A stretch of 64,000 nt of DNA from Vibrio hangzhouensis (GCF_900107935.1 NZ_FNVG01000004.1:202567-266566), one strand, 5' to 3'. Positions 36,478 through 45,830 are shown, numbered from the stretch's first letter. The notes: generated from the sequence alone by a model not told the origin. Made by a program: numbers and translations.

Positions 36478-36510
36478 CGTAGTCTGTAGGTAGTATAAGG
36501 GAAAGGATAA

Positions 36511-36594
36511 TGGTGCCGAGAGAGGGACTCGAACCCTCACACCAAAGGCACTAGCACCTCATGCTAGCGTGTCTACCAATTTCACCATCTCGGC
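36511..36594 (-). tRNA. tRNA-Leu (anticodon GAG)
   Basis: On the minus strand the acceptor GCCGAGA pairs with TCTCGGC followed by ACCA. The D-arm has TGGTAGACACG, the anticodon arm GCTAGC-ATGAGGTG-CTAG gives GAG, a long variable arm follows, and the T-arm is GAGGGTTCGAGTCCCTC. It is 84 nt long with encoded CCA. Confidence 0.95.
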
Positions 36595-37291
36595 ATCGCA
36601 ATGCTACGTGAGCATTTATTGACGACCACATTTTCAGTGGATGCTGAAATGTTAACTGACGATTTTTTTCTTGTATAGCATTTCCATGAATAAATTCAGT
36701 AAAAACAGTTTGTTTGGTGAACAATTCATCAGTTTGGTGGAATCACACCCCGTCAGAAACTCACTCTTTCCTTTTAACCATATTTCACGTAGTGGAATAA
36801 TCCTACCTAGATCACCTTATTCATCAGTGAGATTAATGTTTGAAGTATAGTTCAGTTGATATATCGCGGAGACATTGAGCGTTAACATAGTAAGCGAACA
36901 CCAATAAACCATTAGGTTTCGGTGAGTTACTCAACGGAATTAATAACGTTGTCCTTCATAAACAGTAGCTAGGGATGGGCTGAATATAGGAAAGCTCATG
37001 TTCAGACTATTAATAACCAAGGTTGCCATCGTAAATACGGCGACATATTTACCCCAGGAGCATTACCGCTTAGCTTCAGACTCAGCCGCATTCCCTCCGA
37101 CGGCTTCTGACCAGACCTTTTGGCGGTTTTCCGAATCTACTCTTAGACAACCCATTATCTGGCTGTTTCAGCATGCCTTAATGCGCCCGTGAGTGGCTAA
37201 CTCCGTGTGATTTCATCTCCATCTGCAATTAATTCGAGAGTTGGAACACTCCCCTACAACACGACCATTTATCGATACTGGTAAAAGTATA
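36595..37291. other. 700-bp stretch without a convincing gene
   Basis: It contains the promoter region of tRNA-Leu (leftward) and of the membrane-protein/HlyD pair (rightward). A 64-codon frame at 36998-37192 lacks a ribosome site and coding character. I see no repeats or clear hairpins. Confidence 0.4.
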
Positions 37292-37750
37292 ATGAAAGAT
37301 CGAATCAAACGTTTTTTTGCTTTTCTTGCCAAGGCCATAGTGGGTTTAGGCAGCTTTCTGTCCTTGAGCTATTTCTTTTCTCTACTCTCTCGAGTCCACG
37401 GAAAGGAGTTACCTGCGGACTATTTCAGCGACGGCGTACCCACCATTTTAGGATTACTCAATTCAGAGCTTTTCATGGGTATCATCTTTGTTATTACCGT
37501 TGCTATTGTTGTCTACGTTCTCTATTTGTTGTGGCGACTACACGAGGTCGCCGTTCACCGCAGCCAATATATGAAAAGCGCCCACGCCAATCTGGTTTTT
37601 GCCCTTTCACTCTGTGGCTTGTTCATCGACAAATTATGGTGGGTGCTGGCGCTGATTATTGCCTTTACCGACTGGCAAGCCATTGGGCGTGCAATCAGTA
37701 AAGTTATCCACAGCGGCATTACGGGAAAAAATGAGGAGCAAACACAATGA
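37292..37750 (+). CDS. Four-helix inner-membrane protein paired with HlyD
   Basis: 152 residues from the ATG at 37292. Hydrophobic segments lie at about 10-32, 55-85 and 100-130, with a charged C-terminal tail (HSGITGKNEEQTQ). Its stop overlaps the next start as ATGA, so it is translationally coupled to the HlyD-like gene. It is not a DUF3302 protein by motif, but it has the same genetic position as the DUF3302 gene at 2056. I do not recognise the family. The open frame extends 17 codons upstream without support. Confidence 0.7.
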   Translation: MKDRIKRFFAFLAKAIVGLGSFLSLSYFFSLLSRVHGKELPADYFSDGVPTILGLLNSELFMGIIFVITVAIVVYVLYLLWRLHEVAVHRSQYMKSAHANLVFALSLCGLFIDKLWWVLALIIAFTDWQAIGRAISKVIHSGITGKNEEQTQ

Positions 37751-38778
37751 AAGAAATCATGCTTCCGTATGTTTTGATTATCTGGCTTCTTGTAAAACTG
37801 GGTGTCATCAAGTGGACTCTCAAAAATGCTGTTATCAGCGTTGGTTTTGGCGCTTTTCTCGCCTTCCTGCTGTTTACGGCACACCGATTCTGGTCGCCAG
37901 CAGACTTAACCGACAGTACCACTGTCAAAGCACCCCACGCGGTACTCAGTCCCTTGTTCGGTCAGCAAGTCAAAGAAATCTATGTTACCCACAACCAAAA
38001 GGTCAGCAAAGGGGATCTCCTTTACACGCTTGAATCGGAAGACACGGATGAAGAGCTTAAAAGCCTGCGCTCTAGTCTGGTCGCAGCGGAACATCGCATT
38101 GTCAGCATTCAGGAACAGATCGCTATCGATAAGAAAAACCACCAGCGCTTGGTAAATCTCGATGAATTCAGCTCAGAACAGGATCGTGACGAGCTTTACA
38201 CCCGAATTCAAAAAGGCACAGCGGACTTGATGGCGGCTCGCTCTGATGTCGATGGGATTCATGCAAAAATCAACCAGAAAGAGTGGCTCAATGACCGCAA
38301 TCAGGTACGCGCTCCCTTTGATGGTGTCGTGGGTGTGATCAATATTGCTGAGGGCTCCCGAACCGGTAACCTGCACCTTTTCGACACTGAACGTAAATTT
38401 GTAGAAATGCGCGTCAGCGATCAGACCTACCGACACATCAAAGAGGGACAGTTTGCCGAGTTTTTCGTTAATTCTCATCCTGGAGAAATATTCCGCGGAC
38501 GTGTCCACAGTATCACCACTAACACCGGTGAAGCGCAGATATCGCCACGCGGAGCGACCCAGCATGTCCGTCAGCACGTCGGCAATAATATGGGGTCTCA
38601 TGGCCGAACTATCGTCATCGAATTTAATGAGCCCGAAGGCTATGACATCCCACTCGGAGCAACGGGTTCCGGATGGGTATCTGCAACCAAGCCTTCTCAA
38701 GCACTGGGTTTTATGGACATCATTGGTGGTGCAACGGTACGCCTGAAAGCCCTGAAGGCCTACTTGAGCGCTCTGTAA
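37747..38778 (+). CDS. HlyD-family membrane fusion protein, orphan
   Basis: 343 residues: two N-terminal hydrophobic segments (~4-20 and ~27-45), a lipoyl half (APHAVLSPLFGQQVKEIYVT), a helical hairpin (~95-175), the second half (VRAPFDGVVGVINIAEGS) and a beta domain. The ending (IGGATVRLKALKAYLSAL) resembles in position the VLIRMKSWQNYL tail of the HlyD protein at 2434-3564, so both belong to the YiaV/YibH-like subgroup. No export permease or outer-membrane channel is encoded nearby. Terminator at 38856-38884. Confidence 0.82.
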   Translation: MKEIMLPYVLIIWLLVKLGVIKWTLKNAVISVGFGAFLAFLLFTAHRFWSPADLTDSTTVKAPHAVLSPLFGQQVKEIYVTHNQKVSKGDLLYTLESEDTDEELKSLRSSLVAAEHRIVSIQEQIAIDKKNHQRLVNLDEFSSEQDRDELYTRIQKGTADLMAARSDVDGIHAKINQKEWLNDRNQVRAPFDGVVGVINIAEGSRTGNLHLFDTERKFVEMRVSDQTYRHIKEGQFAEFFVNSHPGEIFRGRVHSITTNTGEAQISPRGATQHVRQHVGNNMGSHGRTIVIEFNEPEGYDIPLGATGSGWVSATKPSQALGFMDIIGGATVRLKALKAYLSAL

Positions 38779-38855
38779 CTGGCAAAAGGTAACCCTCTTG
38801 AGGCCTACAAATAGCCGGGACGCTGATTGGAACTTGAACAATACATTGGGCCTAC

Positions 38856-38884
38856 TGCACCTCACATTTGTGGGGTGCATTTTT
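38856..38884 (+). terminator. Rho-independent terminator
   Basis: TGCACCTCAC (38856-38865) pairs with GTGGGGTGCA (38870-38879) with one G-T wobble, then five T. Confidence 0.85.
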
Positions 38885-39024
38885 GTCTACATCATTCGCT
38901 TGAAATTTCAATCCATACCTATTCGTTTTACTTATATCTGCTAACTTAGCACTATTTCAATTAAACGTTACCTTGTGCCCGCTTTCGATTAGAAGAGCAT
39001 TGAATACAAATAAGGTAATTAGAA

Positions 39025-39708
39025 ATGAAAAAGACAGCAATCATTGTTGCAATTGCATCTGCGTTCTCAGTAAACGCAATCGCAAACGGTTTGTCTGGTG
39101 GTATTGAGCTGGATGCAAAGTTTGGCGACAACGGTCAAAAACTTTATGAGACCAGTAACGGTTCTGGTATGAAAGCCTTTGTCGGTTATGAAGGATTTGG
39201 ACTTTCTGCAAAGCGTAAAGCAAACTTCGAGAACGAATACAATCTTAGCTACCAGCACGACTTCGACCATGTCTGGGTAAAAGGTGAATACGAGTTTGCC
39301 GATAAGAAAAGCGTACATGGCAACTATAACGACCAGAATAAATTTGGCGTAACAGTTGGCGGAAACGTAGCGGATCTATTCGATACCTCTCTTCGTTTGC
39401 GCAAAGACACCGAGCTCAACTCGGGTAACGGCACTCACCGAAGCGATATCTATCGTTTTGACTTGGCTGCAGGCAAGCAAGTAACGGACCGTACGCACCT
39501 AAATGCTAAGCTCGTTGGTCAAAAGGAAAATACCAGAGAAAAAATCAGTGGTGATCAAGGTAAAGACACAATTTACAATGTTGAATTGCGTGCGACGTTT
39601 ACCGCTATCGATAACTTCATTCCTTATGTCGAAATTGGTAACGAAGGTCAGTTTGGTGACGACAAGCGCAACACCTACGGCAAAGTTGGCGTTGTACTTC
39701 CATTCTAA
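39025..39708 (+). CDS. KdgM/NanC-like small outer-membrane porin
   Basis: 227 residues. The signal peptide is MKKTAIIVAIASAFSVNAIA. Alternating strands with charged faces (YNLSYQHDFDHVWVKGEYEF, YRFDLAAGKQV, THLNAKLVGQKENT, FIPYVEIGNEGQF) end in KVGVVLPF with a terminal Phe, which fits the 12-strand, monomeric KdgM family of acidic-oligosaccharide porins. Assignment to KdgM is by pattern and length only. It is monocistronic; AAGGTAATTAG precedes the ATG. There are no sugar-degrading genes beside it. Confidence 0.65.
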   Translation: MKKTAIIVAIASAFSVNAIANGLSGGIELDAKFGDNGQKLYETSNGSGMKAFVGYEGFGLSAKRKANFENEYNLSYQHDFDHVWVKGEYEFADKKSVHGNYNDQNKFGVTVGGNVADLFDTSLRLRKDTELNSGNGTHRSDIYRFDLAAGKQVTDRTHLNAKLVGQKENTREKISGDQGKDTIYNVELRATFTAIDNFIPYVEIGNEGQFGDDKRNTYGKVGVVLPF

Positions 39709-39850
39709 CCAACACATCGGTTAATTGGGCACAAGATATTCGACGGAATGAATATCTTATCTGTAGTAACTCATACTCGATATTACACATCCACTCGGGT
39801 AGTCACTACTAGATCGTACAAGTCGACCTGCCGATATTGGAACTCACAAT

Positions 39851-40063
39851 TGGACAAAAGCAATCTAGTCTCCATTTTTTTAACATCCCCCAGAATTCCG
39901 TCATACTCACGCAAGTGAGGATCTCCTAAAGCGCATAGCTAACTGAAAAATAATGACTACGTCGCGTAAATTGCGTTCACAGCGCGCTGAATGAGATCCC
40001 CTTTTTCAAGGGGATGACAGGGTTATTTTTTAGGTTTAGAAACAAGAAATGGGGCAGATCTGA
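39851..40063 (+). repeat. Direct repeat copy 1 with two-hairpin core
   Basis: About 212 bp, repeated at 41631-41842 with roughly 18 differences by eye. The core (39900-40018) has GTCAT...ATGAC ends, a TCAC-GCAA-GTGA hairpin on the left and ATCCCC/GGGGAT on the right, like a small non-autonomous (MITE-like) element. Confidence 0.85.
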
Positions 40064-40266
40064 GTTAGCCCTCACGCCTTTCCATCTGACTGCATCACGA
40101 CAGTGCAATAGCTTGCCCTTATGGGCGTGCAGCACTGCTCGCAGACCAATGAAGTAAGCAAGTCAAAGTAGAAAAATGAGACTTCGTAAACGCCCTAAAG
40201 TAAAGAGTTGGGCTAACCTTACAGTTTGTTATCCTAAGCGTTTTTAGTTAGCAACGGAGTTCTTTC

Positions 40267-41451
40267 ATGAGCAATGGTCCAATCATCGTATCTCCCGAAA
40301 GCAGTGTTCAGAGGCTTCAACGAGTCGAGTTGCAAGCAACAGGTATCTACGATGAGAAGTGGTTACAGCAACTTATCTTTGCTAACGCTGACCTATTACC
40401 CTTTTATGAGATTGATGCTGACTATACCGGTGCGGTACCAGTGTGTATGGAGCTTGTCACTAAGTCGGGTCGAGTGGACTGCATCTATGTGACGCCAACG
40501 GGCCGATTGGTCATCGCGGAAACCAAACTCTATCGAAACCCTCAATCTCGTAGAGAAGTGATTGGGCAAATACTCGATTACGCTAAAGACTTGATGAATT
40601 GGAGCTACGACGAACTTGATACTAAAGTTTGTGCAGTTAATGGTGGTCTATCGCTTTTTGAATTGGTTGAGGCGGGTGGCCATGAAGTATTAGAAGCCTC
40701 ATTCATTGATATGGTCCAGCGAAACCTCTCAAGAGGCCGTTTCTTATTATTGGTAGTGGGCGATGGTATTCGAGAAGGGGCTTTTGAGATAAAGGACTTT
40801 CTTAATACCCATGCATCAATGGAGTTTTCCTTTGCCATGGTTGAGGTACAGATCTTCCACATGTCAGGTGAACAGCTGCTCGTGAATCCTCAAGTGATGC
40901 ACAAAACTGAAATTATTGAGCGCCGAGTGATTTCGATTAATCAGGTAAGTAGTGAAGTTACTGAGAAACTGGAATCCACCAACGAGCAAAATGAATCAGC
41001 CACAAACAAAAGTTCTGGCCAATCCTATGAGTATTGGAGTGCATTGCTTGATTATCTTGAGCTTGAAGACACTAACGTTAGGTTACCAACCCCTTCGACT
41101 CAGGGGCACTTATGGTTCGAGTTACCACCAAGGGCGCACAATAGTTGGATAACAACTTACCGCTCTAAACCCAATGAGGTGGGCGTCTTTGTGAAATTCA
41201 GAAATGACGCACTTGGGCAATACTTGTTTGAGTATCTGTCTGATAGGCGAGAATCATTGATGCCACTATTGCCAGAGGGCACTCAGTTTGTGCCAGATAA
41301 GCTAAAAATCTCGCTACCCGCAATCTCTCTTGACTGGCAGAATGAAGAGTCTTGGAAAGAAGCGTTTGACTTCTACCAGTTGCGTTTAAATCAAATCTAC
41401 CCCGTCGTTAAACCTTTGCTGCTGCAAGCGCTCAATGCGTATGAAAATTAA
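40267..41451 (+). CDS. PD-(D/E)XK nuclease-like protein in a repeat-flanked unit
   Basis: 394 residues. An N-terminal nuclease-like core: Asp in GRVDCIYVTPTGR, then VIAETKLYRNP with E-x-K, and QILDYAKDL, a Gln-containing helix as in RecB/NucS-type PD-(D/E)XK folds (residues ~70-120). A Ser/Glu/Asn-rich linker (~230-260) leads to a C-terminal domain (~262-390, WFELPPRAHNSWI, FYQLRLNQIYPVVKPLL) reminiscent of DUF4268. There is no signal peptide. GGAG precedes the ATG. It stands alone between direct repeats. A DNA repair or phage-defence role is possible but not shown. Confidence 0.7.
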   Translation: MSNGPIIVSPESSVQRLQRVELQATGIYDEKWLQQLIFANADLLPFYEIDADYTGAVPVCMELVTKSGRVDCIYVTPTGRLVIAETKLYRNPQSRREVIGQILDYAKDLMNWSYDELDTKVCAVNGGLSLFELVEAGGHEVLEASFIDMVQRNLSRGRFLLLVVGDGIREGAFEIKDFLNTHASMEFSFAMVEVQIFHMSGEQLLVNPQVMHKTEIIERRVISINQVSSEVTEKLESTNEQNESATNKSSGQSYEYWSALLDYLELEDTNVRLPTPSTQGHLWFELPPRAHNSWITTYRSKPNEVGVFVKFRNDALGQYLFEYLSDRRESLMPLLPEGTQFVPDKLKISLPAISLDWQNEESWKEAFDFYQLRLNQIYPVVKPLLLQALNAYEN

Positions 41452-41630
41452 CGGCGTTTAGAACCATAAAGTGGGCAAAAAATAAAAGCATAAGGTGATA
41501 GTCCTCAGACTTACTAGGCACTACATAGATAAGGAAAGTAGGTCAAACTACCCCACTGTGATTTTTGAGGTTGAGCGTCACTTGCACATAATGGGGCATT
41601 TCTGCGTTACATTCCCCCTCGGCACGTCTC

Positions 41631-41842
41631 TGGACAGAAGCAATATAGTCTCCTTTTTTTTAACATCTCCCAGAATACCGTCATCCTCACGCAAGTGAGG
41701 ATCTCATAAAGCGCGTAGCTAATTGAAAAATAATGACTACGTCGCGTAAATTACGTTCACAACACGCGGTATGAGATCCCCTTTTTCAAGGGGATGACGG
41801 GGTTATTTTTTGGTTTAAAAACAAGAAATGGGGCAGAACTGA
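41631..41842 (+). repeat. Direct repeat copy 2 with two-hairpin core
   Basis: Same orientation as copy 1; core 41680-41798 (119 bp, as in copy 1). Left hairpin ATCCTCAC-GCAA-GTGAGGAT, right hairpin ATCCCC-TTTTTCAA-GGGGAT, outer ends GTCATCC/GGATGAC. Confidence 0.85.
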
Positions 41843-42009
41843 TTTAGGGCAACCTGTCAGATATGGTCACATCGAGTAAACAAAACTGACAGGTTACGTT
41901 CAGACTAATTCATCTTATCCTAACTCAGCAAATCCCCTTCCCGTCTTATTTTTTCAGCGCATTCAAATTCCAGACATCTTTATTACTCCCTATCTGGCTC
42001 ACCTGAATC

Positions 42010-42036
42010 CAGCCCCAGCCTCAGCCTCAGCCTCAG
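42010..42036 (+). repeat. Short tandem hexamer (CAGCCY x4)
   Basis: CAGCCC followed by three CAGCCT and a partial unit, in non-coding DNA downstream of the glycine-zipper gene. Another TCAGCCTC follows 8 bp later. Confidence 0.7.
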
Positions 42037-42092
42037 TGTGATTCAGCCTCATAAGGTCCAGTCCATTTGCCTTATTTCATAAATAAAACAAA

Positions 42093-42118
42093 GCCCCACA
42101 CTCGTTTAAGCATGGGGC
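42093..42118 (-). terminator. Terminator of the glycine-zipper gene
   Basis: On the minus strand GCCCCA and TGGGGC (plus 42113-42118 and 42093-42098) form the stem, followed by TTTGTTTTATTT. Confidence 0.7.
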
Positions 42119-42144
42119 CTGAAAATTACTCGATGTGCGTTGTA

Positions 42145-42465
42145 TTACCAACCATCATCAATAGCAGAATCGATAATAGCGTCTTCGACGATAGCATCTT
42201 CATAATCCGATATCACCGCCTCCTCGACAATCGCATCGCCAATGAGCGCATCGCACTCTGCTTCATCATATGCGCCATCTATGACACCTGCGGCGCCACC
42301 AATCATAGCGCCGGTTTTCGCATCCCCCGCCATAGCGCCAACAACGCCACCGACAACCGCACCTTCAACCGCATCGGTGACCACATTGCCAGGCTCGCAG
42401 GGATGATAAGCCATAGCAGACGAAGCGGAAAATATTAGCGCACAACCTAGTAGTGTTGATTTCAT
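42145..42465 (-). CDS. Secreted glycine-zipper protein with acidic repeat tail
   Basis: 106 residues from the ATG at 42465 (GAGGTT upstream). After a signal peptide (MKSTLLGCALIFSASSAMA) comes a glycine zipper (VVGGVVGAMAGDAKTGAMIG, residues ~38-60), then a very acidic Ile/Val-Asp/Glu-Ala repeat (GDAIVEEAVISDYEDAIVED, ~77-104). The glycine zipper could insert in or associate with membranes; the tail has no basic residues after about residue 50. The function is unknown to me. Confidence 0.7.
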   Translation of the reverse strand: MKSTLLGCALIFSASSAMAYHPCEPGNVVTDAVEGAVVGGVVGAMAGDAKTGAMIGGAAGVIDGAYDEAECDALIGDAIVEEAVISDYEDAIVEDAIIDSAIDDGW

Positions 42466-42744
42466 AGTAACCTCAATATGTATGGATGCCTCCCTGCACC
42501 TCCCAAAATGTAGGTTGAACTGTAGCGTCAATCGCAAATAGCACGAAAATAGCTACTATCTTGTTTTCAAATATATGAAACAGTTTCCGGTCTGCCACTT
42601 GCTTCTGATAAGGCGCCGCTATTGAGGTATTCGCACACTCGATAATACTCACCAAGATTGCTAATAGGTCATCTACTTACTCAATTGTTATTAAAAAAAT
42701 GGCGGCGTAATATCCTCACAATTAATAATGAATGGGTGACTGAC

Positions 42745-45700
42745 ATGTTTAAAATGTTCATCGAACGACCTAAGTTTGCAATCGTTATTGCACTTTTGAT
42801 CTCCCTTATTGGCGCAATATCCGCCGCCAACTCTCCCATCGGAAGGTACCCGGATGTGGCTCCGGTTACAGTGGAAGTTCGAACGTTTATGGATGGAGCC
42901 AGTGCCGATGTAATGGCGAAGTCAGTTGCCCCGGAAATTGAAAAACAAGTCAATGGCGTCGCTGGAATGGAGTACATGAAATCCACCAGTGGTGCTGATG
43001 GTACCTACACATTAGAGGTGGTATTTGAAAGCGGTACCGATTCTGATAAAGCGGTCAATCTGGTTCAGAACCGTGTTAACTTGGCGCTGCCCGAATTACC
43101 TGGTGACGTGATGCGAAATGGCGTTCAGGTAGAAAAGCTCTCCAACGGTTTAATGTTGGGGATTTCCATCACCGATCCATCTGGTGACGCCTCTGCAATC
43201 GAAATCAGTGCCTTTTCTGGTGGTCCGTTAAAAGAAAAGATACAACGTATCAATGGCGTATCCAAAGTCGATGTCCTGGGTGAGAAAAAGTACTCGATTC
43301 GTGTCTGGCTCAACCCCGACAAAATGAAGCACTACTCCATCAACGTTGACGATATTAGTGACGCTATTGCGACTCAAAACAAAATCGCTTCAGCTGGCAG
43401 TTTAGTTGACGACCGTCTGGAATTCCCAATTACCGTCGATGGAGGCCTGGAAAGCCCGGAGCAATTTGGACAGATTGTCGTTCGGTCAGACGAACTGGGT
43501 AAGACAATCTATCTGAAAGATGTCGCGAACATTGAGCTGGGAAGCGAAATATACACTGCGAATGCGTACGGAGAAAACGCGAATGGTGCGGTGCTTTTCA
43601 TCTATAAAACACCTGAAGCCAATGCCATGACGGTTGCTTCCCAGATCAAAGCACTACTGGACGAGCCCGGTCCATATCAAATCAAAACCGTCTACGATGC
43701 CACCACATTCATTGACGGTGCTATATACAATGTTCTGGAAACCCTGGTTCTGGCGGTAGCTATTGTCTCGCTGGTAACGCTTGTCTTTATGCAAAACGTC
43801 CGATTAACGCTGATTACCGTAACGGCTATTCCGGTTTCCCTTATCGGGACATTCGCCGTGATGAGTGGTCTGGGCATTCAAATTAACATTATCTCCATGT
43901 TCGGATTAGTAATGGCGATTGGTATCGTGGTCGACGCTGCGATCATTGTGATTGAGAATGCGGAGCACCAACTGCACGAACATCCGGATATGACGGTGAA
44001 AGAAGCCATATCTAAAGCACTTGAGATTACCTTTTCGCCCATTATCGCTTCCATGTTAGTGCTGCTCGCCGTTTTCACTCCTTCTCTTTTCATCCCTGGT
44101 ATGGCGGGCACAATCTACTCCGAATTTGGCATTGTACTGTGCGCCTCGGTGGTTGTATCAACACTGGTCGCCCTGTCGTTAACGCCCGCTTTGTGCGCGT
44201 TATTTATGAAGCCACCAAGAAAAAACGTAGTCGCAAAATCTGTCGAGTGGGTGATCACACAAAAGATTCGTGCCTTTACCGGCTTAGCATGGACGGCCAC
44301 TCGTCTGCCATTGCTGACCATATTGCTTCTGGCTGGCGGACTTTATCTATCCGTAGAGCGCGGCGCGACGCTGCCAACCGGGCTATTACCTGAAGAAGAT
44401 ACCAGCGCGGTCTTCGTTGTTGGTAGTTTTCCTCAAGGTACAGCGCTGGCGAAAACGGATGAATATCTGGCTCAGCTAACTGAACAACTGAATGCGCTTC
44501 CCGGTGTGACCACCAGCGTTGAAGCATCCGGCTTCAACCTCCTGACCAACACGGCAGAGATGAGCAGTTTTATGATGCTTCTCTCTTTGGATAATATGGA
44601 AGCAAGAGCCGCATCTGACACTGAGATCACAGAACAAGTCAACCAGGTGCTGGCCGCTAACACAGACATTCAGGCATTTGCGTTCAAACCACCCGTTATT
44701 CCTGAACTTGGCATGGTTGATGGCGTGAACTTTGTGTTGTTGGCGCCTGAGCTATCCCCTAAAGAACTCTATGAACTTACTCAACAATTCAATTCTCGTC
44801 TGATGGAAGATGAACGAGTCGGTCTGGCAATGGGGCTGTTTGAAGTCTCTAAGCCGTCAGTAAAACTGAACATTAAGCGAGATGACCTTCTTAAATATGG
44901 CGTCACCTTTGCTGAGGTGGTCGAAGGCATGCAGACACACTTTGGCGGCAGCTACATTAATACTTTCAACATGAACGGCCGAAACTATAAAGTCATGGTA
45001 CAAAATGATCCTAAGTTCCGTCTTGATCCCGAAGCTCTGAAAAAAACTGGCCTGTCCAAACCTAACGGCACTCGTATTACCTATGAAAAGCTGTTCGATG
45101 TGGAACAAATCAAAGTACCTAACTTCATCACTCGTTATAACGCAGAGCAAGGGGTCTTTATTGATGTCATTCCAACCGTCGCAACCGGGCAAGCTATCGC
45201 AGCGATTCAGGAATTAGCCGATGAGTTGGGTTACCGGGTGGAGTTCACCGGTGCAGCGAAAGAAGAAGTGAGCGCTGGTAACACCGTCGCTGTTGTAATG
45301 GGACTGGCGATGCTGGTGACCTTCTTGGTGCTTGTGGCACAATATGAATCCTGGCTAATTCCTCTGGCCATCATGCTGACAGTACCCACTGCCGTTATCG
45401 GTATTGTTGAAGGTGTCATTCATATCAACGGCAACATCAATATTCTGACTCAACTTGCCGCCATTCTGTTGATTGGGATGACCGTCCGAAATGCGATTTT
45501 GATCGTCGAATTTGCCAAAACACTGCGAGATGAAGGTGAGTTAACCATCAAACAAGCGGCGGTACAGGCCCTTCGCCTGAGAGCCCGTGCGGTGTTCATG
45601 ACCGCGTTCTCATTCGGCGTCGGACTCATTCCTCTGATGCTGGCCTCTACGGTAGGTTCTGGTGGTCAGCAGGCGCTGGGATGGGCATCATTTGGCGGTA

Positions 45701-45792
45701 TAGTGTCAGCAACCTTCATCGGCTGCATTATGGCCAGCGTCTTTTTTGTCCTTATCCAGCAGCTTCGTGAACAATTTAAACCCGTTCACTAA
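42745..45792 (+). CDS. Orphan RND permease with altered proton relay
   Basis: 1015 residues from the ATG at 42745, with the HAE1 layout (MFKMFIERPKFAIVIALLIS start, 12 helices, two periplasmic loops). The conserved Asp-Asp of helix 4 is Asp-Ala here (GIVVDAAIIVIEN; GAC at 43933, GCT at 43936), and the helix-10 Lys is Arg ([17 protein letters not shown] at 45487); the helix-11 Arg is kept. In AcrB the second Asp and the Lys are required for proton-coupled drug export. No adaptor or channel gene adjoins it. It may use another coupling, be regulatory, or be inactive. The frame is intact. Confidence 0.9.
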   Translation: MFKMFIERPKFAIVIALLISLIGAISAANSPIGRYPDVAPVTVEVRTFMDGASADVMAKSVAPEIEKQVNGVAGMEYMKSTSGADGTYTLEVVFESGTDSDKAVNLVQNRVNLALPELPGDVMRNGVQVEKLSNGLMLGISITDPSGDASAIEISAFSGGPLKEKIQRINGVSKVDVLGEKKYSIRVWLNPDKMKHYSINVDDISDAIATQNKIASAGSLVDDRLEFPITVDGGLESPEQFGQIVVRSDELGKTIYLKDVANIELGSEIYTANAYGENANGAVLFIYKTPEANAMTVASQIKALLDEPGPYQIKTVYDATTFIDGAIYNVLETLVLAVAIVSLVTLVFMQNVRLTLITVTAIPVSLIGTFAVMSGLGIQINIISMFGLVMAIGIVVDAAIIVIENAEHQLHEHPDMTVKEAISKALEITFSPIIASMLVLLAVFTPSLFIPGMAGTIYSEFGIVLCASVVVSTLVALSLTPALCALFMKPPRKNVVAKSVEWVITQKIRAFTGLAWTATRLPLLTILLLAGGLYLSVERGATLPTGLLPEEDTSAVFVVGSFPQGTALAKTDEYLAQLTEQLNALPGVTTSVEASGFNLLTNTAEMSSFMMLLSLDNMEARAASDTEITEQVNQVLAANTDIQAFAFKPPVIPELGMVDGVNFVLLAPELSPKELYELTQQFNSRLMEDERVGLAMGLFEVSKPSVKLNIKRDDLLKYGVTFAEVVEGMQTHFGGSYINTFNMNGRNYKVMVQNDPKFRLDPEALKKTGLSKPNGTRITYEKLFDVEQIKVPNFITRYNAEQGVFIDVIPTVATGQAIAAIQELADELGYRVEFTGAAKEEVSAGNTVAVVMGLAMLVTFLVLVAQYESWLIPLAIMLTVPTAVIGIVEGVIHINGNINILTQLAAILLIGMTVRNAILIVEFAKTLRDEGELTIKQAAVQALRLRARAVFMTAFSFGVGLIPLMLASTVGSGGQQALGWASFGGIVSATFIGCIMASVFFVLIQQLREQFKPVH

Positions 45793-45806
45793 ACCATGTC
45801 ATCAAA

Positions 45807-45830
45807 CCAGAGCCTCCATCGAGGCTCTGG
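45807..45830 (+). terminator. Hairpin after the orphan RND gene
   Basis: CCAGAGCCTC (45807-45816) pairs perfectly with GAGGCTCTGG (45821-45830); the T-run is poor (ATTGAT). Confidence 0.65.

Noticed and set aside
36478..36540. Extension of the 35848 gene into the tRNA
   Set aside because: The first residues would be read from the tRNA T-arm and acceptor stem.
36998..37192. 64-codon plus-strand frame
   Set aside because: No ribosome-binding site, no coding-like composition and no recognisable motif.
39025..39708. Firm assignment as the sialic acid porin NanC
   Set aside because: It is 14 kb from the nan cluster, and only general KdgM-type barrel features are visible.
41495..41698. 67-codon plus-strand frame
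   Set aside because: It runs into the direct repeat element and has no ribosome-binding site.
42010..42036. Hexamer repeat as a CRISPR or phase-variation element
   Set aside because: Only four units, no spacers, and it is outside any reading frame.
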